DNA of 64,000 nt from Sediminibacterium sp. GTDB taxonomy: Bacteria; Bacteroidota; Bacteroidia; Chitinophagales; Chitinophagaceae. Both the position numbers and the translations under genes were made by a program. Location: assembly GCA_017537025.1 (NCBI GenBank), contig JAFWCB010000008.1, positions 558,001-622,000 on the forward strand, given 5' to 3'. The notes under the pieces are model-generated. The model did no database searches. It was not told the DNA's origin and saw only the letters and a program-made list of their open reading frames with translations. Positions 35,186-44,682 of the stretch are shown here, piece by piece; position 1 is the stretch's first letter; the number at the start of each line of letters is the position of its first letter.

Positions 35186-36010
35186 TTATTTAAGTAACTC
35201 CTTTAACTTCACTTGCATCAAAGGAAATTCATTCAAATTATTATGCATGCCTCCTTCAATGGTAATAAATTGATCGGAGGGTTTTAAAAACTTTTTTAAT
35301 TGAAGTGCATTTTCATAATCTATCAATTCATCTGCTGTGCCATGAAAAATAGTAACCGGAGCTGTTACTTTTGGCAGATAAGTATATGTTGGAAGTTTAT
35401 AATGGAGTAATAGCTGTAAAGGGTACATCCAAAAATAAGTACTAAGCATGCTTGGGATGCTATAGTATGGAGTCTCTAAAATAAGTTGGTTGCAATCGCG
35501 AATGGATGCCAGTTGCGTAGCAATACCGGTACCTATCGATTTCCCATAAATGATGATTTGATTGGGCTCAAATTTTTTTCGTGCCAATTTATATAATTGC
35601 AAAGCCAATTCATATAATCCTTCCTCTGTTAACTCACCCGTAGATTTGCCATAGCCGGGGTAATCAATCATCCATGTTTCATATCCCTGATTCGTATAGT
35701 TGGCAGCAAACTTTGCATAGTGACCAATATTATCTCTGTTTCCGTGGAAATACAGTACGATACCTTTAGGGGTATCAACTGGCTGAAATTGGATAATGTC
35801 AAGCTTTGTAACGGAATCGAATTGAATATACTGCTCTTTATAAGGGGTGCTAAAGGTATAGGTACTATCACTCGCAATCGGCGTAGCTTGGAATAAAAAT
35901 TGACGTTGAAAAGAATAGAAAAAAATACCAATTAGCACATAGAGTATCAATACAATTTGTAAAACCAGAAGAAGCTTTTTTTTCACTCCGTAAAGGTAAG
36001 TGTTTGTCAA
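35186..36010 (-). CDS. Membrane-anchored alpha/beta hydrolase, copy 1
   Basis: The 274-residue protein has one N-terminal membrane helix (about 12-33) and an alpha/beta-hydrolase domain. The oxyanion region is LYFHGNRDN, the nucleophile elbow is GKSIG (Ser158), an acid lies in FHGTADELIDY and the histidine in GGMHNNLNEF. It resembles the ABHD12/13 and BEM46-like hydrolases, which act on lipids or acyl-proteins. It overlaps its paralogue upstream by four bases (ATGA), so the two are translationally coupled. The substrate is unknown. Confidence 0.85.
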   Translation of the reverse strand: MTNTYLYGVKKKLLLVLQIVLILYVLIGIFFYSFQRQFLFQATPIASDSTYTFSTPYKEQYIQFDSVTKLDIIQFQPVDTPKGIVLYFHGNRDNIGHYAKFAANYTNQGYETWMIDYPGYGKSTGELTEEGLYELALQLYKLARKKFEPNQIIIYGKSIGTGIATQLASIRDCNQLILETPYYSIPSMLSTYFWMYPLQLLLHYKLPTYTYLPKVTAPVTIFHGTADELIDYENALQLKKFLKPSDQFITIEGGMHNNLNEFPLMQVKLKELLK

Positions 36011-36795
36011 TATTTCAAAATATCCCTAATGAAATTATGATATTCAGGAAAAGAGGGAAGATTATTGTGCCCGCCTCCATGGATAGCTATCAGCGTAATT
36101 TTATGTGGATCGAATGCGCGTAAACTTTCGCTATGTTTAATAGGTATCAACCAATCTTTGGTACCATGGATAATATAGGTATGGCATTTTACTTTTTTTA
36201 TCCATTGATCTGTTTGCAGTTTAAAGCGAAGTGTAAGCTTATGCGGGATAAAAGGTGTATACCTTTTGGCTACCCTTAAAAAACTGAAATAAGGAGCATC
36301 CAAAATGAGATACCTTGGATTATTATCGGCAGCCACTTTGGTAGCAAAGCCGCTTCCTAAACTTCTACCATACACCAATATATAATCTTCCGCATACTTA
36401 CTTTTTAAATGATCGTATACATATTGCATGTCTGCCAACATCTCTTTCTCACTACGCTTGCCGGTACTTTTGCCAAACCCCCTATAATCTACAAGTACTA
36501 CATCGTATTGATACCGATAAAAGTCGCGCGCATATTTAGCCCAGCCTTTGATACTTCTTGAATTACCGTGAAAATATAAAATCAAACCCTTTGGTTCGGG
36601 TACAAAAAAATGTAAACCATTGATGCGAACGCCGGGAGCAATATCAAAAAATAGCTCTTCAAAAGGAGCATCATACTTATATTCAAAATTTTGCGGAAGT
36701 TTCTCAGGCTTAAAAATGAGTTTTTCCTGCACTAAATAGGCAATTAATATAATTGCCAAGTAACCTAAGATGATATAAATGATGGTAGCAGACAA
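36007..36795 (-). CDS. Membrane-anchored alpha/beta hydrolase, copy 2
   Basis: The 262-residue protein shares the layout of its downstream neighbour. A single membrane helix spans residues 4-22, followed by LYFHGNSRS, the nucleophile elbow GRSLG (Ser145), IIHGTKDWLIP and GGGHNNLPSF. The matching histidine-loop wording (GGxHNNL) in both proteins supports origin by tandem duplication. The catalytic triad is complete in both, so neither looks degenerate. Function is unknown beyond probable esterase or thioesterase activity. Confidence 0.85.
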   Translation of the reverse strand: MSATIIYIILGYLAIILIAYLVQEKLIFKPEKLPQNFEYKYDAPFEELFFDIAPGVRINGLHFFVPEPKGLILYFHGNSRSIKGWAKYARDFYRYQYDVVLVDYRGFGKSTGKRSEKEMLADMQYVYDHLKSKYAEDYILVYGRSLGSGFATKVAADNNPRYLILDAPYFSFLRVAKRYTPFIPHKLTLRFKLQTDQWIKKVKCHTYIIHGTKDWLIPIKHSESLRAFDPHKITLIAIHGGGHNNLPSFPEYHNFIRDILKY

Positions 36796-36849
36796 CCACG
36801 CTGATTTTGTTGCCTGTTAAGTTCTGCAATTTTACAACGATTACCAAGT

Positions 36850-38898
36850 TTAGTTGTAAGCTTCTTCCGGAAATACCCTTTTTAAATTTAATTTAGAAAC
36901 GGGAGCTACTATTAAAGGGAATTTCTCAATAGTTACATTGCTAGGATCGAGTCCAAAACCGCGCTCTTCTCCCAAAGAAATCTCTTTTAGCCAAAAGTAT
37001 AGCTTCATTATGATTCTTTCGATAATGGGCAACTCGTTATCTTGACTTAGATATTTCTCCAGTACAATAAACTGGAAGTCGCCTACAATATTATTTTTTT
37101 CTAAGCTCTCGTAGCGGCTGGTAATATTCACTTCTTTATTCTTCACCAATTCTTCCACTACTTTTCTAAACATAAGGTTAATACGCTGTTCTACCCTAAA
37201 ACCAACTTTAAATTCAACCCGAATAATATCGTTCGGAATAATATGTTCTACAGAGTACTCGCAGGTGTAAGGGTCGTCTACCACATCTACGTGCACAAAC
37301 CAGTATATGTCGGCCCTTTTTGGCTTTTTATTCAAAATAGAATAAATGATTTTATGTTCAATTTCATTTGGATTATTGGCACTTGTCATATACACTAAGT
37401 GAGTGGCATATTTGGGGATGGTTTTATCATTACTCAATTCCTGAATCATATGTATATAGTGCTCTAAGCGAACAAATTCTACATATCTATTTTTAATTTT
37501 CCGACTACGGAACCACACATACATTACTACAAATAAAGCCCCGCCAACGATCAAGGTTACATAACCGCCATGCAAGAATTTTTGCAGATTAGCGATAAGG
37601 AATGAAGATTCAATGGCGAGATATACCAGCAGGTATAAATAAATCCATCCGGAGAAAACACGTTTGCTTACCAGGTAATTAGCAAATAAAATAGAAGTGC
37701 TGATCATACAAATGGTAATAGCTAAGCCATAAGCAGCACCCATATTTGCCGATTTTTGGAAGTAAAGTACAATACCTACACAACCAACGTACAGCAATAA
37801 GCTAATCCCCGGAATATATAACTGACCTTTTTCTTCGGTGGGGTAATTAATTTTCATTTTTGGCCATAGATTCAAACGCATGGCCTCACTAATTAAAGTA
37901 AAAGATCCGGAGATCAGGGCCTGACTTGCAATTACAGCAGCAATCGTTGCAATAATAATACCTGCTAACTTAAACCAAGCAGGCATAATACCGATAAAGG
38001 GGTTGAATCCATCTGCCATCATTTGAGGAGGAATGATCTGATTTTTATAATGAGCCATGAGCCAAGCTCCTTGCCCCAGATAATTAAGAATTAAACAAAT
38101 TTTTACAAATACCCACGACACTCTAATATTACCCCGGCCGCAATGCCCTAGATCACTATACAAGGCTTCGGCACCCGTGGTACACAAGAATACAGCTCCT
38201 AATAACCAAAAGCCTTTAGGGTAGGTGGTCAGTAATTCGAAGGCGTAATGCGGACTCAACGCTTTAAAAACGTGAATGTCATCCAAAAGGTGAGAGCAGC
38301 CTAGAACAGCGAGCATGGTAAACCAAAGTGTCATCATGGGTCCAAAAAACTTGCCTATAGAGGCCGTTCCAAACTGCTGTACTACAAATAGTAAGGTAAT
38401 GATACTGAGAACAATAGTAATAATGGTATTTTGATGTATATTCTTTAGTGTGGGTAGTTGCCTTAGCCCCTCAATAGCAGAGGTAACGGTGATAGGGGGT
38501 GTGATAATTCCATCAGCCAATAAAGCGGCGCCACCCAGCATCGCCGGAATCACAAGCCATTTTCTTCTCCTTCTTACTAAAGCATATAAACTGAATATTC
38601 CACCTTCTCCTCTATTATCTGCTTTTAAAGTTAGGATCACATATTTAACCGTTGTTTGTAAGGTTAGGGTCCAAATAATACAGGATAAAGCCCCTACAAT
38701 CAAACTTTCTGTGATTGCTTTTTCGGCTATAATTTCATTCAGAACGTAAAGCGGGGAGGTTCCGATATCTCCATAAATGATACCTAGTGCAATAATGAAG
38801 CCTGCTGTACTGGCTTTGTTGAAGTTTTTACCCACGAGAACGGTAGTTAATATCCTTAACAAATGTATGTGTAAATTGAATACCAGCATAAACATCAT
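36850..38898 (-). CDS. kup: Kup-family potassium uptake protein
   Basis: The 682-residue protein is a KUP/HAK/KT potassium:proton symporter. The signature GIIYGDIGTSPLYVLNE lies near residue 40, followed by about twelve membrane helices with GGEGGIF-like ADNRGEGGIFSLYAL and GALFLCTTGAEALYSDLGHCG. A cytoplasmic C-terminal domain covers roughly residues 455-682. The exact start is uncertain: the first 30 residues (MMFMLVFNLHIHLLRIL) are unusual for the family, and the ATG at 38898 sits within the likely promoter region of the divergent gene. A slightly later start is possible. Confidence 0.92.
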   Translation of the reverse strand: MMFMLVFNLHIHLLRILTTVLVGKNFNKASTAGFIIALGIIYGDIGTSPLYVLNEIIAEKAITESLIVGALSCIIWTLTLQTTVKYVILTLKADNRGEGGIFSLYALVRRRRKWLVIPAMLGGAALLADGIITPPITVTSAIEGLRQLPTLKNIHQNTIITIVLSIITLLFVVQQFGTASIGKFFGPMMTLWFTMLAVLGCSHLLDDIHVFKALSPHYAFELLTTYPKGFWLLGAVFLCTTGAEALYSDLGHCGRGNIRVSWVFVKICLILNYLGQGAWLMAHYKNQIIPPQMMADGFNPFIGIMPAWFKLAGIIIATIAAVIASQALISGSFTLISEAMRLNLWPKMKINYPTEEKGQLYIPGISLLLYVGCVGIVLYFQKSANMGAAYGLAITICMISTSILFANYLVSKRVFSGWIYLYLLVYLAIESSFLIANLQKFLHGGYVTLIVGGALFVVMYVWFRSRKIKNRYVEFVRLEHYIHMIQELSNDKTIPKYATHLVYMTSANNPNEIEHKIIYSILNKKPKRADIYWFVHVDVVDDPYTCEYSVEHIIPNDIIRVEFKVGFRVEQRINLMFRKVVEELVKNKEVNITSRYESLEKNNIVGDFQFIVLEKYLSQDNELPIIERIIMKLYFWLKEISLGEERGFGLDPSNVTIEKFPLIVAPVSKLNLKRVFPEEAYN

Positions 38899-38933
38899 TG
38901 GTGTACCTTTATGCCGACAAAGAACTTGCCCAA

Positions 38934-40538
38934 ATGAAGCATTTTTTTTATAGCCTGATAGGTATATTACTGTTAAGCAGCAGCCTCAAAGCTCAAGAAA
39001 TAGTTATTTCCGACCCCGACAGAGACGACCCCCGCACGCTTAGTTTCGAGATTATAGGAAAGGTTGGCGGGAATGTGCTGATTCATAAAAATATCCGCGA
39101 TAACCATCAGTTTTCTGTTTACAATACCGATATGAGATTGGTTGAAAAAGTAAAAGTCGATTTCTTTCCGGAAAGGGCTAAGGTTCTTAGTACCGAATTC
39201 TTGAATTATGGAGATTTTATGTATTTCTTCTACCAATATCAGCTAAAAAATGCGGTGTACGCCATGGCTGCTAAAGTTGACGGGAATGGGAAGAAAATAG
39301 GTGATCCCATACAGTTAGACTCTACAAATGGTATCAATTATACCGTGAATAGCAAGATATACACGTACTTGTTTAGTGAAGATAAGCAGCGAATTATGGT
39401 TTTGAAAATCAGTACTAAAAACGATAAAGAACATGTTGTAACCTCTTGCTTATTCGATAAAAATTTACAGCAGATAGAGAAAGTGAGAATGGCCATACCA
39501 ATGCCTGAAAGAAATGATTTTTTGGGAGAATTCGGAATAGACAATGAGGGAACACTCATTTGTTTGAGGGAGGCGGGAACAGGTCAAAACGATAACGTTA
39601 CTAAAATTAGTTTGGTGATCAAAAAGCCGGGTAATATTACCCCTGATATTTCAGAGGTTAAATTAGCTAATATTTTTTTAGACGATACCAGAGTAAAAAT
39701 TGACAATAAAAACAAACATTATCTCATTTGTTCTTTCTTCAGTAAAGTGCGTAAAGGGAATGTTGATGGACTTTATTATGTTTTATGGGATAAAGAAACC
39801 AATACACAATTATTGAATAGTACCACTACTTTCAGTAATGAATTTAGAGAAGAAGTTAGAGCTGAAGAAAACCTAAAGACTGCCTTCAATCAGTTTTACT
39901 TAAAAAATATCATCCTTAGAAAAGATGGAGGGTTTATGACTATTGCTGAGTCTGCTTATGTAACTTCAAGAGGTAATTCTTTTAATAGATGGGATTATAT
40001 GAACAGGTCGCCGTTTAATAATCCGTATACCGGTTTTGGTACGATGGGTGGTGGGTCGCTTGGTTTTTATTCCTGGAATTCTCCCATTGGTTTATACCCT
40101 TGGGGAGGCTATGGAGGCTATGGTGGATATGGTTGGGGAAACGGGTTTAACACATTCGGCAATAACAATAATATTACGAGATACTATGCAGATAATATTG
40201 CTATTATTTCATTTGAACCCGATGGTAAAATGGAATGGAGTAACGTGATAAGAAAGTCTCAATACGACGATAATACCGATAATTATATAGGATACGGATT
40301 GCTGAATGCAGGAGCCCAATTGCATTTCTTATTTAATATGCAAGATAAACGTACTACCATATTAACAGATCAAACATTATCTCCCGATGGTAAGATAGAC
40401 AGGAATCCAACTGTTAAAAACTTAGACCGAGGATTCGATTTTATGCCAAGACATGCTAAGCAAATTGGTGCTAGGTCTGTTGTGATGCCCTGTATGTACA
40501 GAGGGTTTACTTGTTTTGCGAAAATTGAATTTAATTAA
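38934..40538 (+). CDS. Exported protein of unknown function with a Gly/Tyr/Trp-rich insert
   Basis: I start this 534-residue protein at 38934, which gives a signal peptide ending SSLKAQ; a TTG at 38898 would overlap the divergent kup start. The body is rich in beta-strand-like repeats containing phrases such as KVDGNGKKIGD and SFEPDGKMEW, suggestive of a beta-propeller. An insert at about residues 370-412 is glycine-, tyrosine- and tryptophan-rich (YPWGGYGGYGGYGWG) and asparagine-rich after it (FGNNNN). I do not recognise a named family. The next gene, 5 bp downstream, encodes a membrane protein and is probably cotranscribed. Confidence 0.75.
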   Translation: MKHFFYSLIGILLLSSSLKAQEIVISDPDRDDPRTLSFEIIGKVGGNVLIHKNIRDNHQFSVYNTDMRLVEKVKVDFFPERAKVLSTEFLNYGDFMYFFYQYQLKNAVYAMAAKVDGNGKKIGDPIQLDSTNGINYTVNSKIYTYLFSEDKQRIMVLKISTKNDKEHVVTSCLFDKNLQQIEKVRMAIPMPERNDFLGEFGIDNEGTLICLREAGTGQNDNVTKISLVIKKPGNITPDISEVKLANIFLDDTRVKIDNKNKHYLICSFFSKVRKGNVDGLYYVLWDKETNTQLLNSTTTFSNEFREEVRAEENLKTAFNQFYLKNIILRKDGGFMTIAESAYVTSRGNSFNRWDYMNRSPFNNPYTGFGTMGGGSLGFYSWNSPIGLYPWGGYGGYGGYGWGNGFNTFGNNNNITRYYADNIAIISFEPDGKMEWSNVIRKSQYDDNTDNYIGYGLLNAGAQLHFLFNMQDKRTTILTDQTLSPDGKIDRNPTVKNLDRGFDFMPRHAKQIGARSVVMPCMYRGFTCFAKIEFN

Positions 40539-40543
40539 GCATC

Positions 40544-41527
40544 GTGGTTTTTTTATTCAGAGACAAATCAGTAATCAATATTCTTTTTCTGCTCTTATTG
40601 AGTATGGCGGTGCATACCCATCTTTTTTTTACGCCAATAACAATTTTGCAGACAGCGGATGATGGTCTTATCTCAATCTGTTTACAGCAATTTATTGCGG
40701 GATTAAACCCAACCATACTTTTTATCCTATACCAGTTAATAATATTATTGCAAGCGATTCGCATAAATCTTTTTTTAGATCAATATAGAATGTACCCCCA
40801 GGCAGGATATACGGCTGCTATGGCCTATATACTTTTGACTGCTGTAATTAAAGAATGGAGTGTTATTAGCAGCGCTTTAATTGCCAATTTTTTGTTGATT
40901 TGGATGTTGATGAAAGTAGCTCGGTTATATAATCAGCAATCCCCTAAAACAGTACTGTTTAATATAGGCTTTATTATGGGGCTTTCTATTATGGCCTATC
41001 ATCCGATTGCTATAATGGTCTTAGTTTTATTATTCTCCTTAGGTATTATGAGGGCTTTTCAGCTGCAAGAATGGTTTGTATTGTTGATGGGAATATTATT
41101 GCCTTTTTACTTTTTAATTGCGTGGTTATATGTGAATGATGCACCGCAAACTTTTTTATATTATTTGCCTAAATTTTATTTTAATAATAAGCTTTTCCCT
41201 ATACACGAAAAATTACTGATAGCAAGTAGTTTGGTATTTGTTATTACAGTTATCACAGGATTATTCTTTTGGCAACAATTTAATAGCCGATTAGTAATTC
41301 AAATGAGAAAAAATTGGAGTGTTTTAATAGTAACCTTATTTATTATTACACTATCTCCCTTTATTTTCCGACATGCGGGAATAACTACTTTTCTAATGGC
41401 GGCTGTACCTGCTTCCGGTTTTGTTGGAGCGGCCTTTTCTTATCCCAAAAGGTTGATCCTGCCGAACCTTTTATTTTGGATATTAATAGCTATAATTGTT
41501 CTGAATAACCTGGAGTTAATAGTTTAA
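40544..41527 (+). CDS. Polytopic membrane protein (DUF6427-like)
   Basis: The 327-residue protein starts with GTG and has about nine hydrophobic helices spread over its whole length. It resembles the DUF6427 family of uncharacterised Bacteroidota membrane proteins, with FIAGLNPTILFILYQLI near the N-terminus, MAYHPIAIMVLVLLFSLGIMRAF in the middle and the LLPFYFLIAWLYVND segment. No catalytic motif is visible. Position between an exported protein and purQ gives no functional clue. Confidence 0.7.
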   Translation: MVFLFRDKSVINILFLLLLSMAVHTHLFFTPITILQTADDGLISICLQQFIAGLNPTILFILYQLIILLQAIRINLFLDQYRMYPQAGYTAAMAYILLTAVIKEWSVISSALIANFLLIWMLMKVARLYNQQSPKTVLFNIGFIMGLSIMAYHPIAIMVLVLLFSLGIMRAFQLQEWFVLLMGILLPFYFLIAWLYVNDAPQTFLYYLPKFYFNNKLFPIHEKLLIASSLVFVITVITGLFFWQQFNSRLVIQMRKNWSVLIVTLFIITLSPFIFRHAGITTFLMAAVPASGFVGAAFSYPKRLILPNLLFWILIAIIVLNNLELIV

Positions 41528-41580
41528 ATTGGCTGTATTTCTAGTACTTAAACGTATCTTTACAGCTTAAAATTGATATC

Positions 41581-42240
41581 ATGAAATTTGGGGTGGTTGT
41601 TTTTCCCGGTTCTAATTGTGATAGGGATATGCAAGATGCATTGCAACAAGATTTGAACAAAGAAGTAATCATGCTTTGGCATAAGGATAAAGATCTCTCC
41701 ATTTTTGAGAAGAATGATTGTATTGTATTACCGGGTGGTTTTTCTTATGGAGATTACTTGCGCTGTGGGGCAATTGCACGATTTAGCCCTATGATGCAAT
41801 CAGTAATAGACTTTGCTAATAAAGGCGGAAAGGTATTGGGTGTATGTAATGGATTTCAAATTCTTTGTGAAAGCGGCTTATTGCCTGGCGTATTATTGCA
41901 AAATGCTAACCAACAATTCATTTGTAAAAATGTATATATCCACAATAATAAAACAGGTGCCTTACAGATTCCTATAGCACATGGTGAAGGGCGCTTTCAT
42001 GCCGATGAAGTTACATTGGATGAGTTGGAAAAGAATGATCAGGTTATTTTTAGGTATACCGATGCTACCGGTAATATTACCGATGCTGCAAACCCGAATG
42101 GTGCTGTAAGGAATATAGCCGGCATCCGTAATGCTAATAATAATGTATTTGGTATGATGCCTCATCCGGAAAGAGCCACTGCCAAGGCATTATATAATGT
42201 AGATGGAAAAAAAGTATTTGAATTTTTAGGACTTAATTAA
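41581..42240 (+). CDS. purQ: Phosphoribosylformylglycinamidine synthase, glutaminase subunit
   Basis: The 219-residue class I glutamine amidotransferase provides ammonia to PurL in purine synthesis. The nucleophile is Cys89 in GVCNGFQIL, and the His/Glu pair lies in MMPHPERA. The opening VVVFPGSNCDRDM and the PGGFSYGDYLRCGAIA segment are diagnostic for PurQ. Its presence means PurL here should be the smaller, multi-subunit type needing PurS; neither gene is in the window. The dsbD-type genes follow after 4 bp, so they may share a transcript without shared function. Confidence 0.95.
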   Translation: MKFGVVVFPGSNCDRDMQDALQQDLNKEVIMLWHKDKDLSIFEKNDCIVLPGGFSYGDYLRCGAIARFSPMMQSVIDFANKGGKVLGVCNGFQILCESGLLPGVLLQNANQQFICKNVYIHNNKTGALQIPIAHGEGRFHADEVTLDELEKNDQVIFRYTDATGNITDAANPNGAVRNIAGIRNANNNVFGMMPHPERATAKALYNVDGKKVFEFLGLN

Positions 42241-42244
42241 GATT

Positions 42245-42697
42245 ATGAAAAAACTACTCTTTTTGTTTGTATCCATATTGGGATTATCAGTGGCGCAAGC
42301 ACAAATAAAAGATCCTGTAAATTGGGTAAGTGAAGTAAAGAAGAAATCTACCGATACCTACGAACTAATTATCACAGCTAATATTGCCAAGTCTTGGCAT
42401 ATCTATTCACAAAGTACACCCGCTGGCGGACCTGTTCCAACTGAACTAAGTTTTGCTCCCAATCCTCTGGTAAAATTGGAAGGCAAGCCCAAGGAAACAG
42501 GTAAAATGGAAAAAATAAATGACAAAGTTTTCGGTGTACAAGTATTTTATTATTCAGATAAAGTGGTGTATACACAGCTTGCAAAAGTAAAAGCTGGATT
42601 GAAAACCAATATAACTGCTACTGTTAAGTATATGGTTTGCGATGATAGCCAATGTTTACCCCCAACTAAAAAAACATTCGACCTAAAGCTTCAATAA
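42245..42697 (+). CDS. Stand-alone DsbD N-terminal-like (alpha) domain protein, exported
   Basis: The 150-residue protein has a signal peptide (residues 1-19, ending AQA) and a single immunoglobulin-like domain of the DsbD-alpha type. It begins DPVNWVSEVKKKS and contains AKSWHIYSQS, a common DsbD-N phrase. A cysteine pair is present at positions 132 and 137 (VCDDSQCLPP), matching the redox pair that passes electrons from DsbD to periplasmic partners. The full-length DsbD-like protein starts at the base after this stop codon. Its own alpha-like region has no cysteines, so this protein may be the functional electron-output module. Confidence 0.85.
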   Translation: MKKLLFLFVSILGLSVAQAQIKDPVNWVSEVKKKSTDTYELIITANIAKSWHIYSQSTPAGGPVPTELSFAPNPLVKLEGKPKETGKMEKINDKVFGVQVFYYSDKVVYTQLAKVKAGLKTNITATVKYMVCDDSQCLPPTKKTFDLKLQ

Positions 42698-44635
42698 ATG
42701 AAAAAACTACTGTTTGCTTTAAGTTTCTTACTTGTTAGCATCATGTTATTTGCACAGGAACATAAACCTGTGCAATTTCGTTTTGAGGCTAAACGATTTA
42801 CAGATTCTACCGGAGAATTGCTTATCTATGTAAGCATAGAAAAAGGGATTTCTCTTTTTTCTACAAAACAGCTCGTAAAAGATGCTGTATTTATTTCGTC
42901 CATAAAAGCCGATACTGCTCGGAAAATTGAATATGCAACACCCGATAAAATAGTTGAAAAAGGTAAGGTTTCAGTCGTTACCATCGATACCGTAAACTAT
43001 ACTGCTTATACAGACAGTTTATTGATTAGTATTCCTTTCGTGCTAAAAACGGCCAGTGAAAATAGTATTGCCGGACATTTTATTTGGCTGGCAAAACAAT
43101 CAGATAATTTCCCTTCAGGTGAAGAAAAATTCTACGTTAATTTACCTGCTTCCACTAACAACGAAAAAGCTGGGGCCAACACTAAGCCGGAAGGTTTTTG
43201 GCAACTTTTTTTCATTTGTTTCTTAACGGGTTTACTGGCTGTTATCACTCCCTGTGTTTTTCCGCTTATTCCGGTAACAGTAAGCTTCTTCTTAAAGAAA
43301 AGTAAGTCGCGCACTCAAGGAATCCGTAATGCCCTATGGTATTCGCTTTCTATTATTTTGATTTATACCATACCTACCATTGTACTGGTTATGATTTTTG
43401 GGGATGATGTGTTGTATCAAATTTCAACAAGCCCTATTTCGAACGGATTATTCTTTCTGATATTCCTGATTTTTGGTATTTCTTTTTTTGGTGCCTTCGA
43501 ATTACAATTACCTAATAGTTGGGCAAATAAAGCTGATTCACAAGCCGGGAAAGGAGGGTTGCTAGGCATATTCTTCATGGCATTAACTTTGGTTATAGTG
43601 TCTTTCTCCTGTACGGGGCCGTTGGTAGGTACTTTACTTGGACAAACGAGCTCCGGTGGTGTTTCTCTGGCACCTATCATTGGTATGCTTGGTTTTGGTG
43701 CCGGTTTAGCACTTCCCTTTTCTTTATTCGCTTTCTTCCCGTCTATGTTACAATCCCTACCCAAGAGTGGGGGATGGCTCAATTCAGTAAAAGTATGTTT
43801 CGGATTTATTGAATTAGCATTGGCCTTAAAATTTTTATCGAATATCGATTTGATTTATCATTGGCACTTACTCGATAGAGATGTATTTCTTGTTTTATGG
43901 ATTGTTTTGTTTACGTTGATGGGAGTTTATTTATTAGGGAAAATCAAATTCTCTCATGATAGCGATTTGCCTTATGTATCGGTACCAAGATTATTATTTG
44001 CCATTGCCAGCTTTTCTTTTGCAACGTATTTAGTACCTGGTTTATGGGGTGCACCTCTGCGACACTTAAGTGGTTTTATACCCCCAACCGGCACACAGGA
44101 TTTTAATCTGGATTTATTAAAGTATAGTAATAACAGTTCCTCTATATCTAACAATAGTAAAGCTAAACCACCTCAACGGTTAACTACCAAGTTACACGTA
44201 CCATATAATCTTACTGCTTATTTTACCTTAGAAGAAGGATTAGCAGCAGCCAAGGCCTTGAACAAGCCTATTATGATAGATTTTACCGGACATAGCTGTG
44301 CGAATTGCAGAAAAATGGAGCAGGAAGTTTGGAAAGATCCGGAAGTACTACGCAGAATGAGGGAAGACTTTGTATTGGTTAGTTTATACGTAGATGAATC
44401 TACAGAGCTACCTCAAAAGGAACAATACCGTAAAAAAGATGGGGATTTAGTAATTACTGAAGGGGATCGTAACCTTGATTATGAAATCTCCACTTTTGGG
44501 GGTAATGCACAACCTTTGTATATGTTCCTAGATACTAGTGGCAAACCTCTAACTGATATAAAGTATGGTTACGATCCTGATATTGCTAAGTTTATAGCTC
44601 ATTTAGAGGCCATGAAGAAAAAATTTGGTAATTAG
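42698..44635 (+). CDS. dsbD: DsbD-type thiol:disulfide interchange protein
   Basis: The 645-residue protein carries reductant from the cytoplasm to the periplasm. A signal peptide covers about 1-19 and a DsbD-alpha-like domain 21-155, but with no cysteine before residue 174. The eight-helix transmembrane domain (about 165-455) has the redox cysteines Cys186 (VITPCVFP) and Cys305 (SFSCTGP). A C-terminal thioredoxin-like domain has Cys534-Ala-Asn-Cys537 (GHSCANCRKM). An Asn/Ser-rich linker lies near 478-490. The missing alpha-domain cysteines are supplied by the adjoining small protein, with which it is directly contiguous. Confidence 0.92.
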   Translation: MKKLLFALSFLLVSIMLFAQEHKPVQFRFEAKRFTDSTGELLIYVSIEKGISLFSTKQLVKDAVFISSIKADTARKIEYATPDKIVEKGKVSVVTIDTVNYTAYTDSLLISIPFVLKTASENSIAGHFIWLAKQSDNFPSGEEKFYVNLPASTNNEKAGANTKPEGFWQLFFICFLTGLLAVITPCVFPLIPVTVSFFLKKSKSRTQGIRNALWYSLSIILIYTIPTIVLVMIFGDDVLYQISTSPISNGLFFLIFLIFGISFFGAFELQLPNSWANKADSQAGKGGLLGIFFMALTLVIVSFSCTGPLVGTLLGQTSSGGVSLAPIIGMLGFGAGLALPFSLFAFFPSMLQSLPKSGGWLNSVKVCFGFIELALALKFLSNIDLIYHWHLLDRDVFLVLWIVLFTLMGVYLLGKIKFSHDSDLPYVSVPRLLFAIASFSFATYLVPGLWGAPLRHLSGFIPPTGTQDFNLDLLKYSNNSSSISNNSKAKPPQRLTTKLHVPYNLTAYFTLEEGLAAAKALNKPIMIDFTGHSCANCRKMEQEVWKDPEVLRRMREDFVLVSLYVDESTELPQKEQYRKKDGDLVITEGDRNLDYEISTFGGNAQPLYMFLDTSGKPLTDIKYGYDPDIAKFIAHLEAMKKKFGN

Positions 44636-44682
44636 CAAAGGTTTTTATACCCATATTCGTCTAAACTTTAACATATAGTTGA

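Noticed and set aside
43417-43782. A 121-codon open frame antisense to dsbD
   Set aside because: It is a shadow of the DsbD transmembrane domain, rich in Pro and Lys from antisense codons, with no recognisable protein.
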